40,555 bases of DNA, taken from positions 1 to 40,555 of the forward strand of contig CAYXZO010000018.1 of NCBI GenBank assembly GCA_964469505.1, given 5' to 3'. Positions 14,103 to 22,584 of this stretch are shown here, in pieces. Below the pieces are notes generated by a model that worked only from the letters and a program-made list of their open reading frames with translations, did not search any database and was not told the origin of the DNA. The stretch comes from CAYXZO01 sp964469505 (GTDB lineage: Bacteria > Fidelibacterota > UBA8477 > JABMPR01). Both the position numbers and the translations under genes were made by a program. The stretch's first letter is position 1; the number at the start of each line of letters is the position of its first letter.

Positions 14103-17000
14103 ATGATGGTTACCCGTTTAAAATACAGCCTTGGGGCCTTGGCCTTACTGGTGTTGTTCATGGGATGCGATCCCCGTACTCCTAAACCACCGGAGAAGGT
14201 GGTGATCAATTACAAACTGACTTTGACTGCCAATCCGCAAGTCATATATGCGGACCACGGCAAAACCACCTCCCGGGTGACGGCGGTTTTAACCCAGGAA
14301 GACGGCACTCCGGTCCAAGGGGCTATTATCAAATTTTCCGCCCTTCAGGGAGCGATTGCGTCCAATATCGCCACCAGTAACGCGGGCGTGGCGGTGGCCA
14401 CCTTTTATGATCAAGGCGAACCGGGAGATTCGGTGTTGATCGTAGCCCGCTACACCGATGACCAAGACAACACCGTCCGGGATTCGGTGTATATCACGGT
14501 TCTGCCCCTGGAAGCGCTGGTGTCCAACTTCTTCGCTTCCACCCGACCCGTGGATGGACAAGTCCAGATCATCAAGCTGGACAGCAGCTATGCGGTGGAC
14601 ATCATCGCCCATGTACGGGACAGTGCCGGCGTGGCGGTGCGTAACGTAGCCGTACAGTACCAGGTGCTGGAAGGCGCCAATATCGGCTATCTAAGCGCGG
14701 CCATGGATTCCACCGACGGGACGGGAACCAGCACGGTAATCTTCTACTCCAATCCCAGTGACACCGGTAACGTGACAGTCGAGGCTTATGTGGAAACCGG
14801 AGCACTTCAAGCCCTGATGAGGCAATTTCCGGGAGTTTATGACTTCGGCTCGCTATTGAAGACGGCCAATCCCCAGTCCCACGCGTTCTCTGACACGGTC
14901 TATTTCCGTTTCAACCCACCACCCATCTGGACGTTACGGGTGTTTACTCCCCGCGATACGGTGTTTGCCGATACCGGCGCGGCTATGACCCAGGTTTACG
15001 CCTTGCTTACAGATGAGAACAACGAACCAGTGGCCAGCGAACAGGTGCAATTCTCCACTACGGTAGGCACCATCGAATCCAATAAAACCACCAATACTGC
15101 CGGTGTTGCGCAGACGGTTCTATCAGGCCTGGGTGCTGAGGTTACTCATGATACATTGGCTCAAATAACTGCTCGGGTTACCCATCCATTCTATGGTAAC
15201 CTGGTGTCCTCTCACAGCGTATTGGTGGAATTCAATCCGCCTCCCACCTGGAACCTGCGTCTGTTCTCCACCGAGACCACCATCTATGCTGACAACGGCA
15301 TCACCGTCGCCAACATCTACGCGCTTCTCACCAACGAACACAACGAGCCGGTGGACAGCCAGATGGTTCAGTTCTCCACTACCGTGGGCTCCATCGAATC
15401 CGGCAAGTTCACCAACAGCGCCGGAATTGCCCAAACGGTACTGTCGGATTTGGGATCGGAAATCACTCAGGATACCGTAGCCAGGGTTACCGCCCGGGTG
15501 TCCCATCCCCTTTACGGCCAGGTAACCGCCCAAACTACTGTCCAGATTCTGGCGGAGAATCCCAGTGCCGGCGACCGGTTTCCCCAGATCATCGACGTAG
15601 TGGCTGATAGAACAGTTTTGCCGCCGCCGGAGAACCCAGAGATCACCAGCGCCAGTATCGTGGCTACAGTTACCGATTCCTCAGGTTTCCCCGTTAATAC
15701 GGGAACTTTGGTGCAGTTCTTCACCAATATGGGTTTCGTCACTCCTTTTGATGTGACAGATGAAAACGGCCAGGCGCGGGCCACCTTCTCCATGGGTGAC
15801 TCTTCCGGAATTGCCAGGATCTACGCTCGCGCTGGCAACGTGCGCGACTCGGTTTTGATAGAGATTCGGCCCTCTGTGCCGGCGTATATCAACATTCTGC
15901 CGGCTAACCCTAACCATATTGTGGTAGCCGGCGGCTGGGGTGTGCAGAGTACCACCATCGAGGCCGAAGTGCGGGACGCCCGGGGTGAGCTGGTGGATAT
16001 GCCTTACCTGGTTAGGTTTGAGCTGGGACCCGTGCACGTGCCCGCCGGCGCCAACTTGAACGGGGAAGGAACCGTTTCCTACGACACAACTAACCATGGA
16101 ATTGCTGCAGTTACCCTCAATAGCGGTACTGAAGCCGGTAATGTGCGCGTGGTAGCATCTGTAACGGTGGATGATAGCACCGAACTGACAGCAGTCGCTA
16201 TACCAGTTACCATCGAAGCTGGTCCGCCAGCATACATCTACCCCGATGCGGACCAGAATTCCATTTCCCCCATCGGCGGGGGCATCTATCAGATGGAGCT
16301 GGGTGCCAGAGTCTGGGACCAGTTCACTAATCCGGTAGAAGACTCCACTCAGGTCTACTGGTTCCTGATCCCGGACAGCATCGGGCATGTCGTAGGGTCT
16401 TCCTTCACCGGCAACATGAACCTGGGTGGTGACCATTTCCCGGGCATCGCTTGGACCCGCATTTACTGGAATTCGGACAACGTATTCGATCGGGTGCAGG
16501 TGGTGGCTCGAGTGCACGGGGCTAACGACAGCCTGATTGAGAATTACGTGAACGCGGTGGAAGATAGCACCGTCCTGTTGCCGTTCTATCCCGGCACTCT
16601 CACCGTTTTCCCCGACCATACTTACCATGATTTCCAGCCGGCCGATAATCCCACACCTGATTCAGTGATTCTCACGGCCATTCTGGTGGATTACTATGGC
16701 AATGCCATCAAGAACGGGCGCATTCTGTTCTTCGCCGAGGGAGTTTCCCAGTGGCAGGAATACAGTCCCGATTATCCTATGCTCAACGGTATGCCGATTG
16801 TGCGCACGGACAACAGCGGGATTGCCTATATTATCGCCGTGTTTGAAGGCAACATCTGCGTCCCCATTTTCGACGCTAACAATAACGTCACGGGTTATAC
16901 CCCCTTCACCAGCTACGTCTGGGGCCGCTTACTCGATCCCCAGCAGGTTTCCAGCGATCAGGTAGCCATTCAGTTCGTTCGCACCATTCAAGGGCAATAA
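14103..17000 (+). CDS. Large Ig-like repeat lipoprotein inside the pilus operon
   Basis: A 965-residue exported protein with a lipoprotein-type signal (hydrophobic core GALALLVLF, Cys at about 22 in MGC). A series of bacterial Ig-like (BIG_1/invasin-type) domains follows, recognisable from repeated patterns such as TAVLTQEDGTPVQGAIIKFS, SNAGVAVATF and YALLTDENNEPV. Two neighbouring domains are near copies (see the repeat at 14913-15554). GGGAG stands upstream of ATG 14103. It lies between the secretin and pilB genes, where no standard pilus gene belongs. Likely it sits at the outer membrane or surface; it could support the secretin, act as adhesin or guide the fibre. No catalytic motif is seen. 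The function is not known and the position is the only hint. Confidence 0.82.
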   Translation: MMVTRLKYSLGALALLVLFMGCDPRTPKPPEKVVINYKLTLTANPQVIYADHGKTTSRVTAVLTQEDGTPVQGAIIKFSALQGAIASNIATSNAGVAVATFYDQGEPGDSVLIVARYTDDQDNTVRDSVYITVLPLEALVSNFFASTRPVDGQVQIIKLDSSYAVDIIAHVRDSAGVAVRNVAVQYQVLEGANIGYLSAAMDSTDGTGTSTVIFYSNPSDTGNVTVEAYVETGALQALMRQFPGVYDFGSLLKTANPQSHAFSDTVYFRFNPPPIWTLRVFTPRDTVFADTGAAMTQVYALLTDENNEPVASEQVQFSTTVGTIESNKTTNTAGVAQTVLSGLGAEVTHDTLAQITARVTHPFYGNLVSSHSVLVEFNPPPTWNLRLFSTETTIYADNGITVANIYALLTNEHNEPVDSQMVQFSTTVGSIESGKFTNSAGIAQTVLSDLGSEITQDTVARVTARVSHPLYGQVTAQTTVQILAENPSAGDRFPQIIDVVADRTVLPPPENPEITSASIVATVTDSSGFPVNTGTLVQFFTNMGFVTPFDVTDENGQARATFSMGDSSGIARIYARAGNVRDSVLIEIRPSVPAYINILPANPNHIVVAGGWGVQSTTIEAEVRDARGELVDMPYLVRFELGPVHVPAGANLNGEGTVSYDTTNHGIAAVTLNSGTEAGNVRVVASVTVDDSTELTAVAIPVTIEAGPPAYIYPDADQNSISPIGGGIYQMELGARVWDQFTNPVEDSTQVYWFLIPDSIGHVVGSSFTGNMNLGGDHFPGIAWTRIYWNSDNVFDRVQVVARVHGANDSLIENYVNAVEDSTVLLPFYPGTLTVFPDHTYHDFQPADNPTPDSVILTAILVDYYGNAIKNGRILFFAEGVSQWQEYSPDYPMLNGMPIVRTDNSGIAYIIAVFEGNICVPIFDANNNVTGYTPFTSYVWGRLLDPQQVSSDQVAIQFVRTIQGQ
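14913..15554 (+). repeat. Two tandem Ig-like coding repeats of 321 bases
   Basis: Units 14913-15233 and 15234-15554 encode two 107-residue domains that both start NPPP-W and share VQFSTTVG, AQTVLS and TARV-HP-YG at equal spacing. More than half of the residues are identical by eye, while the bases have diverged. This points to an old internal duplication kept under selection. Confidence 0.85.
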
Positions 17001-17013
17001 GCGTGAGGAGTTT

Positions 17014-18732
17014 ATGACGCAATTCAATCCCCAATTCCAGAAACTGGGTGACATTCTGGTTCATGAGAAACTGATTACAGAAGATCAGTTGAAGCAGGCC
17101 CTGGAGCGGCAAAAAACCACCAAGGAACGTCTGGGGGAATTGCTGGTGCGCATGGGAGCCATCAGCGAAGATGATCTGGTGCGCACCTACGCCCTACAGC
17201 TGGGACACAAACCTGTGTATGAAGAAGATCTGATGCGCGTGGACACGGAGGTGGTGAAAAGTCTGCCCGAAGATTTCGCCCGGGAGAACAAGGCCATTGT
17301 CATCCACAAAACTGACAGCACGGTGGTGGTGGCCATGGAAGACCCGGAAGACCTGGCCACCGTGGACGCCGTGGAGAAAAAGACGGGCTTGAAGGTGGAG
17401 GTGGTAGTGGCCGGCGAAACGGCTCTGAACCACGCCATAGAGTATCATTACAGCAAGATCCGCCAGAGTGGGGAAGTGGACGCCGCCCTCTCCAATCTCC
17501 AGGTCTTCGCCGGTGATGAAGAAGACGGCCAACTGGTGGATTTGACCCAGAAAGCGATCACGGCGGAAGATGCTCCTTTCGTCAAACTGGTGAATCTAAT
17601 TCTCCAGGAAGCAATCAAGGAGCGGGCTACCGATGTCCATATCGAGCCCCAAAGCCATGAAGTGGTGGTGCGGGTGCGAATCGACGGGGTGCTGCAGCGG
17701 ATTATGAATCCGCCCTTGTCTTCCCTCAGCGGTATGATCACCCGCGTGAAGATTTTAAGTAACATGGACATCGCCGAACGCCGCTTGCCTCAGGATGGCC
17801 GCTTCACCATCAAGACCGGCGATCGGGAAATCGACGTCCGGGTCTCGGTACTACCCACCATTTTTGGCGAAAAGGTGGTTATGCGGTTGTTGGACAAGAG
17901 TTCCTTCCGCATGGACCTCACCACCCTGGGATTCCCCGATCGGGAATTGAAGATTTTCCGCCGTTGGATCCGCCAGCCCTATGGTATGGTGGTTATTTCC
18001 GGCCCTACCGGTTCCGGTAAGTCCACCACCCTCTACGCCTCTTTGAAGGAAATCAAATCGGAAGCGACCAACATTACCACCGTGGAAGATCCGGTGGAAT
18101 ATCATCTGGATGGCATCAACCAGGTGCAGGTGCATGAGAAAATCGGCCTTACCTTCGGTTCCACGTTGCGGAGCATCCTGCGTCAGGACCCCGATATTCT
18201 GCTCATCGGGGAGGTGCGGGATGAAGAAACGGCCGATATCGCCATCAAATTCGCTCTAACCGGTCACCTGGTGTTCACCACGGTGCATGCCAACGACGCG
18301 CCGGCCACTATCACCCGTTTGATTGACATTGGAGTACCCCCATTTCTGGTGGGATCCAGTGTGAATCTGGTGATGGCCCAGCGCTTAGTGCGGACCATTT
18401 GCCCCAACTGCAAGACTGAATACAAGCCCACCGCCGAGGATTTCGAGCGACTACAACTCTCGGAGAAATATAAGGATCACACCTTCTACCATGGCCGGGG
18501 CTGTGTACACTGCCGTCAAACCGGCTATCGGGGCCGAACCGGTATTTTCGAAATTCTGGAAATGCGACAACCCATCCGTAAGCTGGTATTTGAAAATGCC
18601 AACCAGGAAGTGATCCGGGAAAAGGCCCTGGAACTGGGAATGGTTACCCTGCGGGAAGCTGGTATCCAGAAATTGCTGCAGGGAATTACCACCTTTGAGG
18701 AGGTGGCCCGCTCCACCGTTGAGGACATATAA
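17014..18732 (+). CDS. pilB: PilB/GspE-type pilus extension ATPase
   Basis: This 572-residue cytoplasmic hexameric ATPase powers fibre assembly. An MshEN domain fills about residues 10-145 (LGDILVHEKLITEDQLKQAL), a nucleotide or cyclic-di-GMP sensing module in many relatives. Then come the N2 domain (RATDVHIEP), Walker A GPTGSGKST at 330-338, Asp box TTVEDPVEY, Walker B ILLIGEVRD, and His box GHLVFTTVHAND. Zinc-binding CPNC at 463-466 and CVHC at 497-500 are characteristic of PilB/GspE and absent in PilT. The start ATG 17014 follows TGAGGAG. The stop overlaps pilC (TAATG). Both ATPase classes in the same operon support a dynamic type IV pilus. Confidence 0.95.
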   Translation: MTQFNPQFQKLGDILVHEKLITEDQLKQALERQKTTKERLGELLVRMGAISEDDLVRTYALQLGHKPVYEEDLMRVDTEVVKSLPEDFARENKAIVIHKTDSTVVVAMEDPEDLATVDAVEKKTGLKVEVVVAGETALNHAIEYHYSKIRQSGEVDAALSNLQVFAGDEEDGQLVDLTQKAITAEDAPFVKLVNLILQEAIKERATDVHIEPQSHEVVVRVRIDGVLQRIMNPPLSSLSGMITRVKILSNMDIAERRLPQDGRFTIKTGDREIDVRVSVLPTIFGEKVVMRLLDKSSFRMDLTTLGFPDRELKIFRRWIRQPYGMVVISGPTGSGKSTTLYASLKEIKSEATNITTVEDPVEYHLDGINQVQVHEKIGLTFGSTLRSILRQDPDILLIGEVRDEETADIAIKFALTGHLVFTTVHANDAPATITRLIDIGVPPFLVGSSVNLVMAQRLVRTICPNCKTEYKPTAEDFERLQLSEKYKDHTFYHGRGCVHCRQTGYRGRTGIFEILEMRQPIRKLVFENANQEVIREKALELGMVTLREAGIQKLLQGITTFEEVARSTVEDI

Positions 18733-19955
18733 TGGTTCCCGAACCAGATTCCGCTACCGCCACCACTGCGACGGGCGCCAAAGATTCCCAGAGCGTTGCT
18801 CAGGAAGCCTTCGAGCGCATTGCCCGGCGCAACGGGCGCAAAAAGAAGGAAAAGCAGTGGGGCGACGAATTCATCGAGGAGCTAACTCTCTCCCTTACCC
18901 GTATCCGCACCCGGGTCCCCCTCAAAGTCATGGTCTTTTTCACCCGCCAGCTGGCGACCATGTTCGCGGCGGGTTTGACCCTGGAGAAAGCCCTGAGCAA
19001 CCTGGCGGCGGAAGAGAAACATCCTCGCTTCAAGAAAGTGCTCACCCAGGTGGCCGAGGATATCCGCAAAGGCTACAGTCTTTCCGATGCAATGGAACGC
19101 CACCCTGGAGTTTTCAGTCCCCTCTACGTTGCCCTGGTCAAGGCCGGTGAAGTGAGCGGTAGTTTGCAGGGCATCTTGGACGACCTGGCCGGCTATTTGG
19201 AAAACGTCCATGACACCAACCAGAAGGTGAAGTCGGCCCTGTATTATCCCATTCTGGTGTTCATTTTCCTGGGAGTGATTCTGACGGTATTGCTCATTTT
19301 CATCGTGCCCCGCTTCAGCGCGGTGTATGCCCAGTTGAACACCAAATTGCCGGCAGCCACCCAGTTGCTCATCAAAATTTCCGGATTGCTCAAAGACAAT
19401 ATCCTGGCGGCCATCGGCATCGCCGTTATGATCTGGGTAGGCTTTTGGATGATTTCGCTGACCAGGAGAGGAGGCTATCTCATCGATAGCCTGAAGATCC
19501 GCATGCCGGTGTTCGGTACCCTCATCAACTACAATATTTTCAACAAGCTGAGTAAGACCCTAGGCATTTTGTTGGGCGCGGGAGTACCGGTACTGCCCTC
19601 CCTGCAACTGGTGAAGCGCATCGTAAGCAATCGGGTGTATGCCAACGCCCTGGAGATGACCTCGGAGTACGTGCGTGACGGCTACACCATCAGCAGCGCC
19701 ATGAAGATAACGGAGCGTTTTCCACCTATTCTACTGCAATTAATAGCCACCGGCGAGGAAACGGGTGAAATCGACACTTTGCTGCAAAAAGCCGCCGATT
19801 TTTATTCTAAACAGGTAAATGCCATCGTGAGCCGCATGACTTCCATTATCGAGCCGCTGATGATCATTTTCGTCGGGGGCCTGATCCTGATGATTCTCAT
19901 GGCCACCTACCTACCTGTGTTCTATATCGGCCAGGCCATGCGCCATGGCCTCTAA
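18732..19955 (+). CDS. pilC: PilC/GspF inner-membrane platform protein
   Basis: A 407-residue polytopic protein through which PilB and PilT act on pilins. Two T2SSF domains (about 70-195 and 275-395) each show the family pattern: FFTRQLATMFAAGLTLEKAL, and the second-half counterpart FNKLSKTLGILLGAGVPVLP. Membrane segments lie near 170-195, 225-245 and 375-400; GEVSGSL and GEETGEIDTLL are typical. An unusual feature is the highly charged N-terminal tail of about 65 residues (RRNGRKKKEKQW). It starts at ATG 18732, overlapping the pilB stop by one base, and overlaps the pilD start by 11 bases. Confidence 0.94.
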   Translation: MVPEPDSATATTATGAKDSQSVAQEAFERIARRNGRKKKEKQWGDEFIEELTLSLTRIRTRVPLKVMVFFTRQLATMFAAGLTLEKALSNLAAEEKHPRFKKVLTQVAEDIRKGYSLSDAMERHPGVFSPLYVALVKAGEVSGSLQGILDDLAGYLENVHDTNQKVKSALYYPILVFIFLGVILTVLLIFIVPRFSAVYAQLNTKLPAATQLLIKISGLLKDNILAAIGIAVMIWVGFWMISLTRRGGYLIDSLKIRMPVFGTLINYNIFNKLSKTLGILLGAGVPVLPSLQLVKRIVSNRVYANALEMTSEYVRDGYTISSAMKITERFPPILLQLIATGEETGEIDTLLQKAADFYSKQVNAIVSRMTSIIEPLMIIFVGGLILMILMATYLPVFYIGQAMRHGL

Positions 19956-20709
19956 TGCTTTATCTCTGCTTGGGATAGTCAAATTCATATCTGGAATCAC
20001 CGCCGGCTGGTTCTTGTTCTGGCTGGTGATCTATTTGCGTTCCCGGGGCCAAAACGGCCTTTGGAGCTGTCCCCAGGGACATAGCCCACAACCTTTTCGG
20101 CTGGCCAGGGAGTTGTTAACCTGGCGACCCTTGCCTTGCGAACACTGTGGTCAGACCCGCACCGGCCCCACGCTGAAGGGGCGCTTTATCTTGTACTTGC
20201 TCTGGGGAGTAATGGCACTACGGCTCGATGCTACGGCGGTGCTCCAATTAGGAGCAGGACTGACTTTGCTGTATCTCATCGCTGCCGAGGATCTGCACAA
20301 TGGACTTATCCCTGACCCCACCGTGGCCCTGCTCTTCATTCTGGCCCTTTCCGAACGCTATTTCTTGAATCACGCCTGGCGGGAAGGGTTCAACGGAGTT
20401 CTAGGGCTGGGGGCTTTGCTGCTGGTAGTGCTGGGCAGTCTATGGCTGATTAAAAAACGGCTTACCATGGGGTGGGGGGATATCAAGTTCATTTTAGTTC
20501 TGGGTTTCTGGTTGGGACTGGTGCCTGGACTGTTGATTCTATTTATAGCTGGCCTGAGCGCCGTAGGACAGGCGTTATGGCAGGTAGTCAAAACCCGCCA
20601 GTTGCCCGAGACCCTGCCTTTCGGCCCTCATCTGGCCTGGAGTACCGCCCTGTTTCTCACCTGGCAAACTTTACAACCCAATTATTTAGACATTTTATTT
20701 ACTTTGTAA
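19945..20709 (+). CDS. pilD: Prepilin peptidase, divergent N-terminus
   Basis: A 254-residue membrane aspartyl protease (A24 type) that would cleave the leaders of the three prepilins upstream. The two catalytic aspartates are present: D116 in AAEDLHNGLIPD and D179 in MGWGDIK. About seven to eight hydrophobic segments are visible. The N-terminal cytoplasmic domain is reduced: C65-x2-C68 (CEHC) plus C42 and H46 replace the usual pair of CxxC motifs. The standard N-terminal segment of PilD is not recognisable, so the methylase function may be altered or absent. It is the last gene of the pilus operon and overlaps pilC by 11 bases. Confidence 0.88.
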   Translation: MASNALSLLGIVKFISGITAGWFLFWLVIYLRSRGQNGLWSCPQGHSPQPFRLARELLTWRPLPCEHCGQTRTGPTLKGRFILYLLWGVMALRLDATAVLQLGAGLTLLYLIAAEDLHNGLIPDPTVALLFILALSERYFLNHAWREGFNGVLGLGALLLVVLGSLWLIKKRLTMGWGDIKFILVLGFWLGLVPGLLILFIAGLSAVGQALWQVVKTRQLPETLPFGPHLAWSTALFLTWQTLQPNYLDILFTL

Positions 20710-20716
20710 GCCTCGA

Positions 20717-20732
20717 TCCCGCTGTGGCGGGA
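20717..20732. other. Short hairpin after the pilus operon
   Basis: TCCCGC-TGTG-GCGGGA, a perfect six-base stem with a four-base loop, begins seven bases after the pilD stop. No T-run follows on either strand, so it is a weak terminator candidate at best. Confidence 0.4.
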
Positions 20733-20790
20733 AGGGTGGATACAAGCAAAAGGAAGCGCAGAAATCTCACATAGAAGAGGAGTGTGGCGG

Positions 20791-22128
20791 ATGGATAAAA
20801 AACCTGTTTCCATAAGTGGTTACGGTGACGATCTCACAGTGAATGGCATCCGGATCGGGGACCTTTCTCCGGCGGATCATGAGGCCATCGAACGGCAAAA
20901 GGGGGGACGAAACTATGCCCCGCTGGAAGGGGTGGTGGTTTCACATGTCCATGACAGCACTACCCTGGTTTGCCGGGTAGCCGATGAGGAGGGGCACAAA
21001 CCTTTCGTGGAAAAGGAAGTGCTGGATGCGCTGTGTTGCTACTCGGCGGTAAATCCCGGTCAGCTGAATCCGTTGATTGTGGAGGCGGTGGTAGCTCATC
21101 TCACCCAGGAGCGGATTCCCACCGTGCCCCGTTCCATCCGGCACAAGTATATGTCAGCTTTTCTGCTAGCAGCCACGGCGGTCACTGGAATGGACCGGGT
21201 GGTTCCCAAAGTGGCGGGGGTGGAAGCGCCGGAACTGATGGCCAAGCTGGCTCGGCGCTGGGCCTATCAAGTAAAGGGGGTACCGGCGGACGAGGCGTTG
21301 CTGGTAGTGGCCGCCGGCAACTTCCACGGCCGCTCTCTTTTTGCCGTATCCGCCAGTACCGATCCTGAGAGTAAGGAAGGCTTCGGGCCCTTCCTACCGG
21401 GAATCGAAGTGGTGCCTTTCAATGATGTGAGGGCGCTGGAGGAGTTGTTTGAGGCCAAAGGCGACCGTATCGCCGCCTTTATCGTAGAACCCATTCAGGG
21501 TGAAGCAGGGGTGATTGTTCCGGACGAAGATTACCATCCCCGGGTGGCCGAGCTGTGCCGGAAACACAACATTTTATACTGCCTGGATGAAGTCCAAACC
21601 GGCTTTGGGCGCACGGGGAAGAATTTCGCCTATCAACTTTACGGCGCCAAACCGGACCTCATGGCCTGCGGCAAGGCGGCGGGCGGGGGATTGATACCCG
21701 TCTCGTTCGTGGCCGGACGCGATGAAGTGATCGGGGTTTTGACTCCCGGCTCGGAAGGGTCCACCTTTGGTGGTTACCCCCTGGCGGCCGTAACGGCGGT
21801 GTATGCTATCAAAGCCCTGGTGGACGGTAACCTGGCGGAGAACGCCCGGCTGCGCGGCGAGCGACTGTTGAATCACTTCCAGGAATTGCAGCGGGAGTTC
21901 CCCGACAAAATCAAAGAGGGGCGGGGGAAGGGACTACTCACCGCTTTTGAAATGCATGATGATCCCCGCCTGGACGGTCACAAGGTATCGCTGAAATTGC
22001 TGGAGCACGGCATTTACGCCAAGGAGACCCATCGCACCACCGTCAGAATCGCGCCGGCACTGACCATTACTGATGCCGAAGTGGACCGCATCGCAGAGGC
22101 CATCCGAGGGGTGATAAAAGAACTCTAG
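20791..22128 (+). CDS. Class-III PLP aminotransferase, ornithine-aminotransferase-like but divergent
   Basis: This 445-residue cytoplasmic enzyme of fold type I would move an amino group from an omega-amino acid such as ornithine to a keto acid, using pyridoxal phosphate. Visible: NFHGR at 177-181, EPIQGEAG at 233-240, LDEVQTGFGRTGK from 265 (Asp266 to the PLP nitrogen), and Lys295 in ACGKAAGGGLIPVS, the Schiff-base lysine. NYAPL and YSAVN resemble ornithine aminotransferases. Two usually conserved spots differ: GHxHP is replaced by GQLNP at 90-94, and the phosphate-binding N-T/S-G-VEA is KVAGVEA at 140-146. ATG 20791 has AGAGGAG eight bases upstream. The substrate cannot be settled by reading. 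It stands alone and is followed by a strong terminator. Confidence 0.82.
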   Translation: MDKKPVSISGYGDDLTVNGIRIGDLSPADHEAIERQKGGRNYAPLEGVVVSHVHDSTTLVCRVADEEGHKPFVEKEVLDALCCYSAVNPGQLNPLIVEAVVAHLTQERIPTVPRSIRHKYMSAFLLAATAVTGMDRVVPKVAGVEAPELMAKLARRWAYQVKGVPADEALLVVAAGNFHGRSLFAVSASTDPESKEGFGPFLPGIEVVPFNDVRALEELFEAKGDRIAAFIVEPIQGEAGVIVPDEDYHPRVAELCRKHNILYCLDEVQTGFGRTGKNFAYQLYGAKPDLMACGKAAGGGLIPVSFVAGRDEVIGVLTPGSEGSTFGGYPLAAVTAVYAIKALVDGNLAENARLRGERLLNHFQELQREFPDKIKEGRGKGLLTAFEMHDDPRLDGHKVSLKLLEHGIYAKETHRTTVRIAPALTITDAEVDRIAEAIRGVIKEL

Positions 22129-22153
22129 CACCAAGGTTAAAATTGGTTGAGCC

Positions 22154-22186
22154 GCGGTCCCGGTTGGTCGGGACCGCTTTGGTTTT
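22154..22186 (+). terminator. Rho-independent terminator after the aminotransferase
   Basis: Perfect nine-base stem GCGGTCCCG (22154-22162) with CGGGACCGC (22169-22177), loop GTTGGT, then TTTGGTTTT. It lies 26 bases after the stop codon of the aminotransferase gene. Confidence 0.9.
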
Positions 22187-22584
22187 GGCCTTTTCAAAGG
22201 CCATGGAAAGATTGTTGGGAAGGGTATATAAGGTGCATAAAGGAGTGAATGACGGTTATCAACCTGAACGGGTCTGCTTTTCGGCTGATCGGGAGACGAA
22301 GCAATCCCCTGCGAAGTAGTCCGGAATGCGGAGAAAAGGAGTCCAGAAAGGAAAAGGTGTAGGGCGTCTAAGCATAAAAGTATCAGTAACTTATACTATT
22401 TTCATACTTCCTTTATTCTGTCTCCTTTCCTCAGCGGTCCACCGTCCACGGTCGGAAGTCTCTTAGATCATTACGAGGCAAAAAGGGATTTCTCAGTGCT
22501 TTTCGTGTCTTTGTGAGAGCCTAAAGGGAAAATCCTTGGGAACAATTCCTTTCCGTAATCCTCCCGCGCCCCTAATTTTTCGCT
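22187..22584. other. Gene-free spacer upstream of mscS
   Basis: About 400 bases with no credible open frame. It contains short purine-rich repeat-like text (near 22320-22350), a GTCCACCGTCCACGGTC stretch (near 22437-22453) and the dispersed repeat at 22493-22520. TATACT near 22394 could be a -10 box, but the -35 region is poor, so I do not call a promoter. Confidence 0.5.
22493..22520. repeat. Dispersed degenerate repeat, TTCGTGTCTTTGTGAGAG type
   Basis: The bottom strand reads GGCTCTCACAAAGACACGAA, related to the copy at 4975-5002. Similar CCACAAAGACACGAAG stretches are common in intergenic DNA of many environmental genomes, so chance similarity is possible. Confidence 0.4.

Noticed and set aside
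15681..16628. Reverse open frame of 315 codons within the Ig-repeat lipoprotein gene
   Set aside because: It is a shadow of the forward gene, with no start signal and His/Gly-rich text typical of antisense frames.
5332..20709. Type II secretion system instead of a type IV pilus
   Set aside because: A clear PilT retraction ATPase and PilM/PilN/PilO-type proteins are present, while GspL- and GspM-like fused proteins are not; some parts (the PilP-like anchor) do resemble GspC.
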